Of a stretch of 64,000 nt of DNA, positions 53,747 through 61,968 are shown piece by piece. Position 1 is the first letter of the stretch; the number at the start of each line of letters is the position of its first letter. The translations under genes were made by a program, and so were the position numbers. The stretch is from Collinsella aerofaciens (GTDB lineage Bacteria; Actinomycetota; Coriobacteriia; Coriobacteriales; Coriobacteriaceae). The notes below the pieces were generated by a model, which was given only the letters and a program-made list of their open reading frames with translations, did not search any database and had not been told where the DNA came from. The DNA lies in the NCBI RefSeq assembly GCF_028209885.1, contig NZ_JAQLEM010000001.1, positions 1 to 64,000 of the forward strand, written 5' to 3'.

Positions 53747-54967
53747 CTAGTTCTCGTCCTCAAACATACCACCTGCAACAACTTCGTACATATGCTCGAG
53801 CTCCAGGCGGTCCATCAAAAGCGGAACGGGGTACAGGGGATTGGCCTCGGCATCGGCATGCGCCGCCATCTGCGGAATGTCGCAGCGGCGAATACCCGAG
53901 ACATATTTGGGGATTCCCAGGGCCTCGTTCATGCGGTCGACCCAATCGATAAAGGCCTCGGCCGCAAGACTGTCCTGCGCGGTAGCCGGCGCAATGCCCG
54001 CCATGCGAGCAAGATCGGCAAGCTTGGGGGCGGCGGCGTCACCATAAGCGCGAAGCATGTGCGGCAGGATGATAGCGTTGGCCAAACCGTGCGGAATTCC
54101 GTATCGGCCGCCCAGACTGTGCGCGATGGCATGCACATATCCGACATAGGAGCGGGTAAACGCAACGCCCGCCTTATACGCCGCCGAAAGCATATTGCGA
54201 CGCGCACGCATGTCGTCGCCATGCTCATAGGCCTCGAGCAAATTGTCGTGGATGAGCTGCACCGCCTGTCGCGCCATCTTGCGCGTATAGGGCGTGGTGC
54301 TTCGCCCGATAAACGCCTCGACGGCATGCGTCAGGGCGTCCATGCCCGTCTGCCCCGTAATGGAGGCGGGCAGACCGCGCGTAAACTCGGGGTCGTGCGC
54401 CGCAAAGCGCGGGATAAGCACAAAGTCGTTAATGGGATACTTGTAGTGCGTCTCGTCATCGGTAATTACCGCCGCAAGCGTGACCTCGCTTCCCGTGCCC
54501 GCCGTGGTGGGAACGGCGATGAGCAGCGGCAGGCGACGATGAATCCGCAGCAGGCCACGCATTTTGTTGATGGGTTTGTTTGGCTGCGCAATGCGCGCTC
54601 CCACACCCTTGGCGCAATCCATGGCCGAGCCACCGCCAAAGCCGATAATGGCCTGGCAGGCGCGCTCTCGATACAGGGACGCCGCCTCCTCCACATTCGA
54701 GACCGTGGGGTTCGCACGCGTTTCGGCATAGACCGTAACGCCAATCCCCCTGGATGCGAGCGCCGCCTCGAGCGGTGCCGTGAGCCCCAGACGGGCAATG
54801 CCGGGATCCGTCACGATAAGGACCTTCTGGATCGAGCGCTTTTGAAGCACCGCGGGCACATCCTCGGCATGCTCTAAAATGCGCGGCTCGGTATAGGGCA
54901 GGATCGGCAATGCAATGCGAAAAACCGTCTGATATGTTCGGCACCAGGCACGACGGGCTAGATGCAT
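53747..54967 (-). CDS. Iron-containing alcohol dehydrogenase
   Basis: 406 aa from ATG 54967, with AAGGAG 8 nt upstream; the frame extends to 55048 without support. It is a type III ADH: NAD loop IGFGGGSAMDCAKG, VPTTAGTGSEVT, then the metal ligands in TGMDALTHAVEAFI and AIAHSLGGRYGIPHG. It forms a two-gene operon with the aldehyde dehydrogenase. A 6-4-6 bp inverted repeat (54986-55001) just upstream is a likely operator. Expected substrates are primary alcohols or diol-derived aldehydes. Confidence 0.92.
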   Translation of the reverse strand: MHLARRAWCRTYQTVFRIALPILPYTEPRILEHAEDVPAVLQKRSIQKVLIVTDPGIARLGLTAPLEAALASRGIGVTVYAETRANPTVSNVEEAASLYRERACQAIIGFGGGSAMDCAKGVGARIAQPNKPINKMRGLLRIHRRLPLLIAVPTTAGTGSEVTLAAVITDDETHYKYPINDFVLIPRFAAHDPEFTRGLPASITGQTGMDALTHAVEAFIGRSTTPYTRKMARQAVQLIHDNLLEAYEHGDDMRARRNMLSAAYKAGVAFTRSYVGYVHAIAHSLGGRYGIPHGLANAIILPHMLRAYGDAAAPKLADLARMAGIAPATAQDSLAAEAFIDWVDRMNEALGIPKYVSGIRRCDIPQMAAHADAEANPLYPVPLLMDRLELEHMYEVVAGGMFEDEN

Positions 54968-54985
54968 AAAGGAAACTCCTTCATT

Positions 54986-55001
54986 TGTTGATAGGTCAAC
55001 A
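54986..55001. promoter_or_regulatory. Inverted repeat upstream of the ADH-ALDH operon
   Basis: TGTTGATAGGTCAACA: perfect 6-bp arms (TGTTGA/TCAACA) around 4 bp, 19 nt before the ADH start. It is placed where a repressor would block the promoter or early transcription. The binding protein is unknown. Confidence 0.5.
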
Positions 55002-55223
55002 TTTGCTCGCCCGATTGTACTCAGCAAAAATCGCAGACGGCCTCCCAATCGTTAATCAATCAACATCTTCATATCTCGAAATTGTTTTATTAAAAATCAT
55101 TCCTAATAGGCTTCACATTTGGTTGCATTTATGGATAATAGAACTCGTCAAGACGCACGTCCGGAGAGGGCCCTTACGGGACCGGACGAGCGCACAATCG
55201 CCATCGATCGAAAGGATCGAATC

Positions 55224-55784
55224 ATGAAGTTTGTTTGCCCCGTTTGCGGTTATGTGGAAGAGTTCGACGGCGACCAGCTGCCCGAGGACTTCAAGTGCCC
55301 CCAGTGCGGCGTTCCCGGTTCTCGTTTCCTGAAGCAGGAGGAGGGCCAGCTCGAGTGGGCTGCCGAGCACGTCGTGGGCGTCGCCAAGATGGAGGGCGTC
55401 TCCGAGGACATCGTTGCCGACCTGCGCGCCAACTTTGAGGGCGAGTGCTCCGAGGTCGGTATGTACCTGGCCATGGCTCGCGTCGCCCATCGCGAGGGTT
55501 ATCCCGAGATCGGCCTGTACTGGGAGAAGGCTGCCCACGAGGAGGCCGAGCACGCCGCCAAGTTCGCTGAGCTCCTGGGCGAGGTCGTAACCGACTCCAC
55601 CAAGAAGAACCTCGAGATGCGCGTTGAGGCCGAGAACGGCGCCACCGCCGGCAAGACCGATCTTGCTAAGCGCGCCAAGGCCGCTGGCCTCGATGCCATC
55701 CACGACACCGTGCACGAGATGGCTCGCGACGAGGCTCGCCACGGCAAGGCTTTCGCCGGCCTGCTCAAGCGCTACTTCGGCTAA
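55224..55784 (+). CDS. Reverse rubrerythrin (rubredoxin-rubrerythrin)
   Basis: 186 aa from ATG 55224, preceded by AAAGGA. The rubredoxin domain is N-terminal with Cys pairs CPVC (5-8) and CPQC (25-28). The rubrerythrin four-helix part follows with iron ligands in [25 protein letters not shown] and [13 protein letters not shown]. This order (rubredoxin first) defines reverse rubrerythrin, a peroxidase reducing H2O2 in anaerobes, usually with NADH through a separate reductase. It fits an obligate anaerobe. Monocistronic, with a clear terminator. Confidence 0.94.
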   Translation: MKFVCPVCGYVEEFDGDQLPEDFKCPQCGVPGSRFLKQEEGQLEWAAEHVVGVAKMEGVSEDIVADLRANFEGECSEVGMYLAMARVAHREGYPEIGLYWEKAAHEEAEHAAKFAELLGEVVTDSTKKNLEMRVEAENGATAGKTDLAKRAKAAGLDAIHDTVHEMARDEARHGKAFAGLLKRYFG

Positions 55785-55818
55785 GCCAGCAACCTGAGAC
55801 ATAACCTCTAGCTCGATG

Positions 55819-55848
55819 AGGCCCGGACCGCATGGTTCGGGCCTTTTT
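55819..55848 (+). terminator. Intrinsic terminator of the rubrerythrin gene
   Basis: AGGCCCGGACC pairs with GGTTCGGGCCT around GCAT, followed by TTTTT. Confidence 0.92.
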
Positions 55849-55914
55849 CGTGCCTCACGAACTTGTTAACTACCTGAAATAGGGCCGCCTTCGGCATCGG
55901 CTTCTCGTCAAAAA

Positions 55915-56037
55915 CTAAGTGAGTAGACTTTTTGGAACTTGCCGAGCAGACCATCCATATCACTTTATAAAGCCGCAGGTAAATGCCTTGTTGCAAAACG
56001 ACCTAGTCGCCAAAGTGCCAAAAGTCTACTCACTTAG
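55915..56037. mobile_element. 123-bp full-length hairpin element, copy B
   Basis: Terminal repeats CTAAGTGAGTAGACTTTT and AAAAGTCTACTCACTTAG. The inner arms pair imperfectly and the loop holds CCGCAGGTA. Same orientation as copies A and C. Its right end (56026-56037) encodes the last three residues (LSE) and the stop of the minus-strand gene that follows. Confidence 0.82.
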
Positions 56038-57153
56038 ATTCGCAGCCGTCCACAATCGAGCCATTTTGTGTCTAACGGGCATCTTTCCGTCGATTACTCC
56101 CAATTTTGTCCAGTCAACGAATAGTTCAGACCTGAGTAATGTCTCAGCCCTTTGCTCATCTGAGCTTTTATCACGATATTCAGCATCGAGCATCCTGCAT
56201 ACGGCCTTAACGATCGCGCGGAATCTATCCTCATCCGATATCTGTCTGTGTGTCAGGAGAAGCACATCGTAGCCCATGGCCTGAAGGGCCGTCATGCGGT
56301 CAGCGTCACGCAAGCCATCCCCTGCGCGTCCGTGCGAGGCCTTTCCCTGACATTCAATGGCCACCTGTCGCCTGCCGTCCGGCGAAGACAGAAGTATGTC
56401 GATATATACACGGGACTTTCCCACAATCGCTCGAGCACTTGTGCTTAGCATCACTTCAACATTAAGCTCTATGTCGCAAAAACCTTCGCCTCCCAGTGAT
56501 CGCGGCAGTGCAAGTAGCAAATACGCCTCGACCTCAAAAGGCGACGCGGCACCCAATGGAACGAGTTGCGACACCGTCCTAAATCTATTGCCGTAACGTA
56601 TCCCGCAAACATCTGAACAAAAACGGTCAAGGTCTCCGCCCAAAACCAAAGCGTCTCGACGCCATAAATTTGAGGCGGTGCCGTCCTCGGACGGGCAGCG
56701 CACCCAACCGAACGTTGTCGAGATCGCGCCCGAATCAATTGCACGCGAAAACTCCGCCTCAAGTGCCGCAGGCAGAGCGCACACCGCAAACAAGCCACAC
56801 ATCTCCGCCAATACCAAAAGAAGCTGAAGATCCGTCAGATGCCGCGACATGATGAATACCGTCAGTAGAGGAGACGTAATCAAAAACCCATGCTCCGTTT
56901 CCAGTACGGATTCCCTGGGAAGCTCACCAAGAAACAGCCGCTGCCTAATGCTGGCAGGACAAGTCCGTTTGTTTCTCGTCTGAACCAATGTATACAACGG
57001 AAAACCGAGCGCGACCGCAGCCGTCGGGTTGCGGGCGAGATCATATCGCTGCCGGTCTTCTTCCGGTCGTGGAAGCGGCGGACACAGAGCGCGGACCTGA
57101 GGGGGCAAACGCCAGTACCTAAAAGCCGATATGTCACAAAGTAGATCTTTCAT
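56026..57153 (-). CDS. Putative PD-(D/E)xK nuclease-like protein
   Basis: 375 aa from ATG 57153; a GTG two codons earlier is equally possible, as neither has a good site. The N-terminal part (DISAFRYWRLPPQVRAL and following) resembles AbiEi-like or DUF559-associated proteins common in Coriobacteria. The C-terminal part has SRVYIDILLSSPDGRRQVAIECQGKASH and MGYDVLLLTHRQ: D...ExxGK, compatible with a Vsr/DUF559-like nuclease fold. The last residues NLSE and the stop come from hairpin element B. Copies B and C flank the gene. Likely a defence or mobile gene; activity is unproven. Confidence 0.6.
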   Translation of the reverse strand: MKDLLCDISAFRYWRLPPQVRALCPPLPRPEEDRQRYDLARNPTAAVALGFPLYTLVQTRNKRTCPASIRQRLFLGELPRESVLETEHGFLITSPLLTVFIMSRHLTDLQLLLVLAEMCGLFAVCALPAALEAEFSRAIDSGAISTTFGWVRCPSEDGTASNLWRRDALVLGGDLDRFCSDVCGIRYGNRFRTVSQLVPLGAASPFEVEAYLLLALPRSLGGEGFCDIELNVEVMLSTSARAIVGKSRVYIDILLSSPDGRRQVAIECQGKASHGRAGDGLRDADRMTALQAMGYDVLLLTHRQISDEDRFRAIVKAVCRMLDAEYRDKSSDEQRAETLLRSELFVDWTKLGVIDGKMPVRHKMARLWTAANLSE

Positions 57154-57334
57154 AGGCACAGGAAAACACGAATTTCAACCCAGTCAGTCACGCATTGGCG
57201 CGAACGCGCCAAAAATGGTGCCGAACGGACTGCCAAGTTTTCAACAGCCCTCCCCAACTGGCCAAAAGCTTGCCGAGAGCTGGACGAAGTTCTGTTGAAA
57301 ACCCCATTTTTTTCTCATGCAGAAGCTTTGCGCG

Positions 57335-57458
57335 ACAAGTGAGTAGACTTTTTTTGAACATCCCGAGCAGCCCGGTCATCCTGCTTTTCAAAACCGCAGG
57401 TAGATAGCTTGTTACAAAACTGCCTGGTCGCCAAAGTTCCAAAAGCCTACTCACTTAG
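57335..57458. mobile_element. 124-bp full-length hairpin element, copy C
   Basis: Ends CAAGTGAGTAGACTTTTTTT (left, slightly decayed) and AAAAGCCTACTCACTTAG (right). The arms pair and the loop holds CCGCAGGTAGA. Its right end (57447-57458) encodes LSE and the stop of the minus-strand PdxR gene. The 175 bp to the left, up to the nuclease-like gene, hold no other feature I can identify. Confidence 0.8.
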
Positions 57459-58886
57459 ATTGCAGAGCGCTCCCATTAGCTGCGATTCCAAGGTATTTAG
57501 CGCTTTTGGACTCAAATCGTCATACTGAACAAGAATTTGACTTGAGTTTTCAGGGACAGATGCGCCATCGGCACACCAAAAACAGTCACCGATATCGATA
57601 AAAGAGATGCTCGAGCGCGTGAGGGCCCGTGCAAAAGTGCTTCCGCCCGTTCCACGCTCCGCAACCACGGTACAGTAAAGGCCCGCATCTGCCTGCTCGA
57701 TCGAGACTTCCCCTGCCGGAAACGCTTTCCGCACAAGCGACGTCAGGCCATCACGCGCCTCGCGAGCACGAACGCGCACGCGGTTCACATGTCGCTCGTA
57801 ATCACCCGATTCCAGCAAACGCGCCAAAGCGACCTGGTCAACAGAGCTCACCGACGAGGCGTAGAAACCAAGGTTGCGCCTAAACCGCTCCATTAGCTCA
57901 TCGGGCAACACCATATACGCCAAACGCAACGCCGATGAAAGGCTCTTCGAAAACGTGTTGGTGTAGATAACCGACTGGGCGGCATCGATCGATGCGAGCG
58001 CGGGAATCGGCTTCCCGGCAAGGCGAAACTCACAATCAAAGTCATCTTCGATGAGATACCGACCTGGTCGCTCGGCGGCCCAGCTCAGAAGCGCATAGCG
58101 ACACGCAATGCTCGTCACAAGGCCGGTCGGATACTGATGGGACGGCATCAGGTGAAGGACATCGGTCCCGCTTTTCTGCAGAGTGCTCAAGTCCACGCCC
58201 TCGTCATCCAACGGGATATGTCGAACTTTGCAGCCCATAGCCTGATAGATACGCGTCAGACGCAAATAGCCCGGGTCCTCAACGGCATACACCTTGTCGG
58301 CTCCAAGCAACTGAACCAACATGGTATCGAGCAGCTGGGCGCCTGCACCGATAACAATGTTGTTGGGGTCGACATTCATGCCCCTTGTCCCACGCAGATG
58401 GTGAGCAATTGCGCGTCGCAGCCGAGCGGTGCCCTGCGCCGGTGCGGGCGAAAAGATTTCGCGCTCATCTTCGGATGCCAGCGTCGCCCGTAGTGCGCTT
58501 TGCCAAAGCCGCGCCGCCTCCAAAGCGGAAGGAGAAAGTGCATCGAACAGCTCGACCTGTCCGTTGACATCATGCGCGCTGAGGCCCACAGAGACGGTAT
58601 CTCGGTCGATGCCCTGCGAAGCCAAAGGCAAAACCGGTGCATCCGGAAGCTTGCAAGCGTAGTAGCCACGACGCGGCATTGAGCAAATATAGCCCTCGGC
58701 AAGTAACTGGCTATATGCATTCTCGATGGTAATGACACTGATTCCCAGATGACTGGCAAAGGCGCGCTTAGACGGAAGATGCTCCCCCGCCACAATACGT
58801 CCAGCAACAATATCATCTCGAATTTGCTGGTAAACATACTCATAAAGCGATGCTTCGCCGCGTTTTTCCAAATTGTAGTCAAGCAT
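57447..58886 (-). CDS. pdxR: PdxR-type MocR family transcriptional regulator
   Basis: 479 aa from ATG 58886, with AGGTGG upstream. Residues about 10-80 are a GntR winged helix (LPSKRAFASHLGISVITIENAYSQL). The rest is an aminotransferase-fold domain binding PLP, with the likely Schiff-base lysine in NTFSKSLSSALR. It is divergent from pdxS with 145 bp between them, the classic arrangement for PdxR, which activates pdxST when PLP is low. The final NLSE and stop are supplied by hairpin element C, so the native C-terminus may have been changed. Confidence 0.88.
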   Translation of the reverse strand: MLDYNLEKRGEASLYEYVYQQIRDDIVAGRIVAGEHLPSKRAFASHLGISVITIENAYSQLLAEGYICSMPRRGYYACKLPDAPVLPLASQGIDRDTVSVGLSAHDVNGQVELFDALSPSALEAARLWQSALRATLASEDEREIFSPAPAQGTARLRRAIAHHLRGTRGMNVDPNNIVIGAGAQLLDTMLVQLLGADKVYAVEDPGYLRLTRIYQAMGCKVRHIPLDDEGVDLSTLQKSGTDVLHLMPSHQYPTGLVTSIACRYALLSWAAERPGRYLIEDDFDCEFRLAGKPIPALASIDAAQSVIYTNTFSKSLSSALRLAYMVLPDELMERFRRNLGFYASSVSSVDQVALARLLESGDYERHVNRVRVRAREARDGLTSLVRKAFPAGEVSIEQADAGLYCTVVAERGTGGSTFARALTRSSISFIDIGDCFWCADGASVPENSSQILVQYDDLSPKALNTLESQLMGALCNLSE

Positions 58887-58955
58887 GAGTTTGCCACCTG
58901 ACCTTATCGAGCTGTTCAATCTGGTATTAGGCTGACATTATTATTATCTCGAAAA

Positions 58956-58977
58956 CTGAGTATTTTGCCATACCCAG
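58956..58977. promoter_or_regulatory. Palindrome in the pdxR-pdxS intergenic region
   Basis: CTGAGTAT and ATACCCAG (7 of 8 positions complementary) flank TTTGCC. A half-site CTGGTAT lies at 58921-58927. The position between the divergent promoters fits PdxR binding, which in known cases uses repeated half-sites. Confidence 0.5.
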
Positions 58978-59031
58978 CTCCCCGATAGGATGTTCCGTCA
59001 AGCAATGCACATGCCAACCAAGGGAGCAACC

Positions 59032-59922
59032 ATGGCAGGACAGACCAGCAAGGCCGATCGCGTCAAACTCAATCGCGAACTCGCGCAGATGCTCAAGGGC
59101 GGCGTCATCATGGACGTCACCACGCCCGAGCAGGCACGCATCGCCGAGGAGGCAGGCGCCTGCGCCGTCATGGCACTCGAGCGCATCCCGGCCGACATCC
59201 GCGCCGCAGGCGGCGTCTCGCGCATGAGCGACCCCAAGATGATCAAGGGCATCCAAGAGGCCGTCTCCATCCCCGTCATGGCCAAGTGCCGCATCGGTCA
59301 CATTGTCGAGGCGCAGGTCCTGCAGGCCATCGAGATCGATTACATCGACGAGTCCGAGGTTCTCTCCCCCGCCGATGACGTCTATCACATCGACAAGACC
59401 CAGTTTGACGTGCCGTTTGTCTGCGGCGCCCGCGATTTGGGCGAGGCGTTGCGCCGTGTTGCCGAGGGCGCCACTATGATTCGCACCAAGGGTGAGCCGG
59501 GTACGGGCGACGTCGTTCAGGCCGTGCGTCACATGCGCAAGATCCAAAAGCAGATCCGCGACGTTGTTGCCCTGCGCGACGACGAGCTCTTTGAGGCAGC
59601 CAAGCAACTGCAGGTTCCGGTCGAGCTGGTACGCGAGGTCCATGCCACGGGCAAGCTTCCCGTCGTGAACTTTGCCGCCGGCGGCGTAGCGACCCCTGCC
59701 GACGCCGCGCTGATGATGCAACTGGGCGCCGAGGGCGTCTTTGTCGGCTCGGGCATCTTTAAGAGCGGCGACCCCGCCAAGCGCGCCGCCGCCATCGTCA
59801 AGGCCGTGGCAAACTTCACCGATGCCAAGCTCATCGCCGAGCTTTCGGAGGACCTGGGCGAGGCCATGGTGGGCATCAACGCCGACGAGATCGAGATTAT
59901 CATGGAAGAGCGCGGGCGCTAG
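59032..59922 (+). CDS. pdxS: Pyridoxal 5'-phosphate synthase subunit PdxS
   Basis: 296 aa from ATG 59032, with AAGGGAG 5 nt upstream. It makes PLP directly from ribose 5-phosphate, glyceraldehyde 3-phosphate and ammonia. Conserved features are [20 protein letters not shown], the lysine in [24 protein letters not shown] and [12 protein letters not shown]. It forms a dodecamer with PdxT glutaminase subunits. It is first gene of pdxST, 20 nt before pdxT, with the PdxR regulator divergent. Confidence 0.97.
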   Translation: MAGQTSKADRVKLNRELAQMLKGGVIMDVTTPEQARIAEEAGACAVMALERIPADIRAAGGVSRMSDPKMIKGIQEAVSIPVMAKCRIGHIVEAQVLQAIEIDYIDESEVLSPADDVYHIDKTQFDVPFVCGARDLGEALRRVAEGATMIRTKGEPGTGDVVQAVRHMRKIQKQIRDVVALRDDELFEAAKQLQVPVELVREVHATGKLPVVNFAAGGVATPADAALMMQLGAEGVFVGSGIFKSGDPAKRAAAIVKAVANFTDAKLIAELSEDLGEAMVGINADEIEIIMEERGR

Positions 59923-59942
59923 TCCAGCAGAAAGGATCGCAC

Positions 59943-60530
59943 ATGAGCGATTATGCAGACCAGACGGTCGCCGTGCTGGCGGTCCAAGGCGCTTTTGCCG
60001 AGCACGAGGCAAGACTAGCTGAGCTTGGCGCACACTGTATTGAGCTGAGGCAGGCGGCTGATTTGAAGCAGGACTTTGACCGTCTGGTACTTCCCGGCGG
60101 CGAGTCCACCGTTCAGGGCAAGCTACTTGCCGAGCTCGGCATGCTCGATGAGCTTCGCACCCACATTGTTGAAGGCATGCCCGTCCTGGGCACCTGCGCC
60201 GGCCTGATTCTACTGGCTCACGACCTTGCCGCCCATGACGATAAGGGCACGCCGCGTTTGGCAACCATGGATGTACTTGTCGAGCGCAATGCCTACGGCA
60301 GGCAGCTCGGCAGCTTTCGAACCAAGGGGCAGGTAGCTGGCATCGACGGTGAAGTGCCGCTGACGTTTATCCGCGCGCCCCGCATCGTCGAGGTCCACGG
60401 CGACGCAAAGGCCTTAGCGAAAGTCGACGGCCGTATCGTCGCCGCGCGCCAGGGCAACCAGCTCGGCGTAACCTTCCACCCCGAACTCGACGACGACGTC
60501 CGCCTCCACGAGCTCTTCCTCCAAATGTAG
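59943..60530 (+). CDS. pdxT: Pyridoxal 5'-phosphate synthase glutaminase subunit PdxT
   Basis: 195 aa. Supplies ammonia from glutamine to PdxS. Class I glutaminase motifs are VLPGGESTVQGKL, the nucleophile in VLGTCAGLILLA and the His-Glu pair in GVTFHPELDDD. QGAFAEH near the start is family-typical. AAAGGA lies upstream of ATG 59943. It ends the pdxST operon, with a long hairpin about 45 bp past the stop. Confidence 0.96.
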   Translation: MSDYADQTVAVLAVQGAFAEHEARLAELGAHCIELRQAADLKQDFDRLVLPGGESTVQGKLLAELGMLDELRTHIVEGMPVLGTCAGLILLAHDLAAHDDKGTPRLATMDVLVERNAYGRQLGSFRTKGQVAGIDGEVPLTFIRAPRIVEVHGDAKALAKVDGRIVAARQGNQLGVTFHPELDDDVRLHELFLQM

Positions 60531-60573
60531 GCAGAGTAGAAACGAGCGTGGATTTTCGGACACGCAACAAATG

Positions 60574-60635
60574 AGAGTGGATAATCTCCCACTTTGAGCT
60601 TGAATGCAGGCTCAAACCGGGAGATCATCCACTCT
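60574..60635 (+). terminator. Long hairpin after pdxT
   Basis: AGAGTGGAT-ATCTCCC pairs with GGGAGAT-ATCCACTCT, with an inner TTTGAGC/GCTCAAA. It is followed by TGTTCT. It probably ends pdxST and may be another interspersed palindrome. Confidence 0.65.
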
Positions 60636-60643
60636 TGTTCTAT

Positions 60644-60720
60644 GTAGTCGTTTAAGAACGTCCCCAATGACTACAAGGAGTGTCCCAAGCTGCCGGCAGA
60701 AAAGGAACGTCCCTAACTGC
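60644..60720. repeat. Interspersed repeat shared with the left end of the window
   Basis: GTAGTC/GACTAC (60644-60649, 60669-60674) enclose TTTAAGAACGTCCCCAA, which recurs at 1-52. Directly after comes CTGCCGGCAG, a 10-bp palindrome, with two further ACGTCCC-type segments. No gene; a mosaic of short repeats. Confidence 0.6.
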
Positions 60721-60749
60721 CGCATCCGGAGCAAGACAACGCCGCAGGC

Positions 60750-60904
60750 AGAGGACGGACAGCGAGCGGGTCGCATTTGAGGCAAGGTGACGTGAAACGA
60801 AAGGGCGCTGACCTTCTGGTCGCGCCCTTGAAGTTGAACGTCAGATTGTCCAAATGCGGCCCGCGCAGCGTCGGCCCGTTACGGCGTTTGGTAAAACGCC
60901 GTAA
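60750..60904 (-). ncRNA. Structured 3' element, copy 2 (downstream of the RGG protein gene)
   Basis: Abuts the stop codon of the RGG gene. Hairpin A is a perfect 12-bp stem GTTACGGCGTTT/AAACGCCGTAAC (60878-60905) with loop TACC on the minus strand. The same linker GGCCGACGCTGCGCGGGC follows. The outer stem is 60766-60779 with 60851-60864 (13 of 14 Watson-Crick). Hairpin B (60801-60829) has stem AAGGGCGC/GCGCCCTT topped by GACC-AGAA-GGTC. It ends with CGCTGTCCGTCCTCT. All stems differ in sequence from copy 1 at 4386-4543 while loops and linkers are kept. Confidence 0.65.
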
Positions 60905-61816
60905 CTAAAAACGGTTACCGCGGAAGCCGCCACCGTTGCGGCCGCCACGATCGCCACCGCGACCGCCGCGGTCGTTACCGCGGTTGCCGCCGAAGCCGCC
61001 ACGGTTGCCGCCGCGGTCGCCATAGCCACCACGGTTGCCGCCGAAGCCGCCGCGACCGCCACGGTCGCCGCCACGGTCACCAAAGCCGCCACGGCCGCCG
61101 CGATCGCCACCGCGACCGCCACGATCGCCGCCACGGCCGCCGCGGTCGCCAAAGCCGCCGCGACCGCCGCGGTCGCCGCCGCGGCCGCCGCGGTCGTCAC
61201 GGCCGCCACGAGGACCGCGGTCCTCGTCCAGGCCCATGGCGACGAGCGGAGCGATAACCTTATCGAGAGCGGCCATCAGCTCGGTGGCCTCCTCATAAGA
61301 AAGCTCGGGCAGGAGCTTCTCCTTCTTGTTGGCAAGCTCGACCAGGCCCTCAGCGGCATCCTCGGCAGCGAAGACGACGATCTTGCGCATATCGCCCTCG
61401 GCGTCGTCGATGCGGCCGACCAGATCGGCAGCCTCGGCCTCGGCCATCAGGCCATCGAGCTCACGGAGGCGCATGCCCAGCAGGTCGGACATTTCCTTCT
61501 GCTCCATCTTGGGCTTGAGGTCAAGAAGCTTGATGGCGCGCTCGATGTTCGCCATGCGCTCGGCCTTGGCCTCCTCCTCCTTGGAAATAGCAAAGCGACG
61601 GCTACGCAGCAGGCGGGCGGCCTTCTGCATCTTGTCCATCAGCTCTTCGTCATCGAAATCAGCGGCGGCCTCGACAACCTCGGCCTCCTCCTCGGCGGAA
61701 ACCTCGTCAGCAGCCTCAACCTCGGCAGCTTCGGTCTCCACGGTCTCGACTGCCTCGACCTCGGCAGCCATGGTCTCGTTCTCGGTCTCGTTCATGATCT
61801 CTTCGTTCTCGGACAT
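60905..61816 (-). CDS. RGG-repeat protein with acidic N-terminus and helical core
   Basis: 303 aa, AAGGAG 4 nt before ATG 61816. Three parts are visible. Residues 1-57 are acidic and disordered. Residues about 60-195 are helical, with EQKEMSDLLGMRLRELDGLM resembling a winged-helix recognition region. Residues about 200-303 consist of DRGGRGG, FGDRGG and GGNRGG repeats ending FRGNRF. RGG tracts bind RNA and drive condensate formation in other systems. I do not know a characterised homologue. It is followed by structured element copy 2. Likely an RNA- or ribosome-associated protein. Confidence 0.8.
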   Translation of the reverse strand: MSENEEIMNETENETMAAEVEAVETVETEAAEVEAADEVSAEEEAEVVEAAADFDDEELMDKMQKAARLLRSRRFAISKEEEAKAERMANIERAIKLLDLKPKMEQKEMSDLLGMRLRELDGLMAEAEAADLVGRIDDAEGDMRKIVVFAAEDAAEGLVELANKKEKLLPELSYEEATELMAALDKVIAPLVAMGLDEDRGPRGGRDDRGGRGGDRGGRGGFGDRGGRGGDRGGRGGDRGGRGGFGDRGGDRGGRGGFGGNRGGYGDRGGNRGGFGGNRGNDRGGRGGDRGGRNGGGFRGNRF

Positions 61817-61968
61817 GAGACTCCTTCTTGGCCCTCTCGGGCATCATCGCCCCATTCGCGGGGCCCGTCGCGCACTCTTTGCGCTTTAAACATTCATGCC
61901 TCTCGGCAAAACGTCCATTAGTTTATGGTGTCGCCATCCAATCTAGCTGCAGAATCTATGTGCACACA

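Noticed and set aside
55119..55223. N-terminal extension of the rubrerythrin
   Set aside because: The rubredoxin Cys motif starts right after ATG 55224, which has its own AAAGGA site; the extension is not similar to anything.
55915..57458. A true insertion sequence with transposase
   Set aside because: The gene between the elements has no transposase motif; its C-terminus looks nuclease-like instead, and the elements themselves are non-coding.
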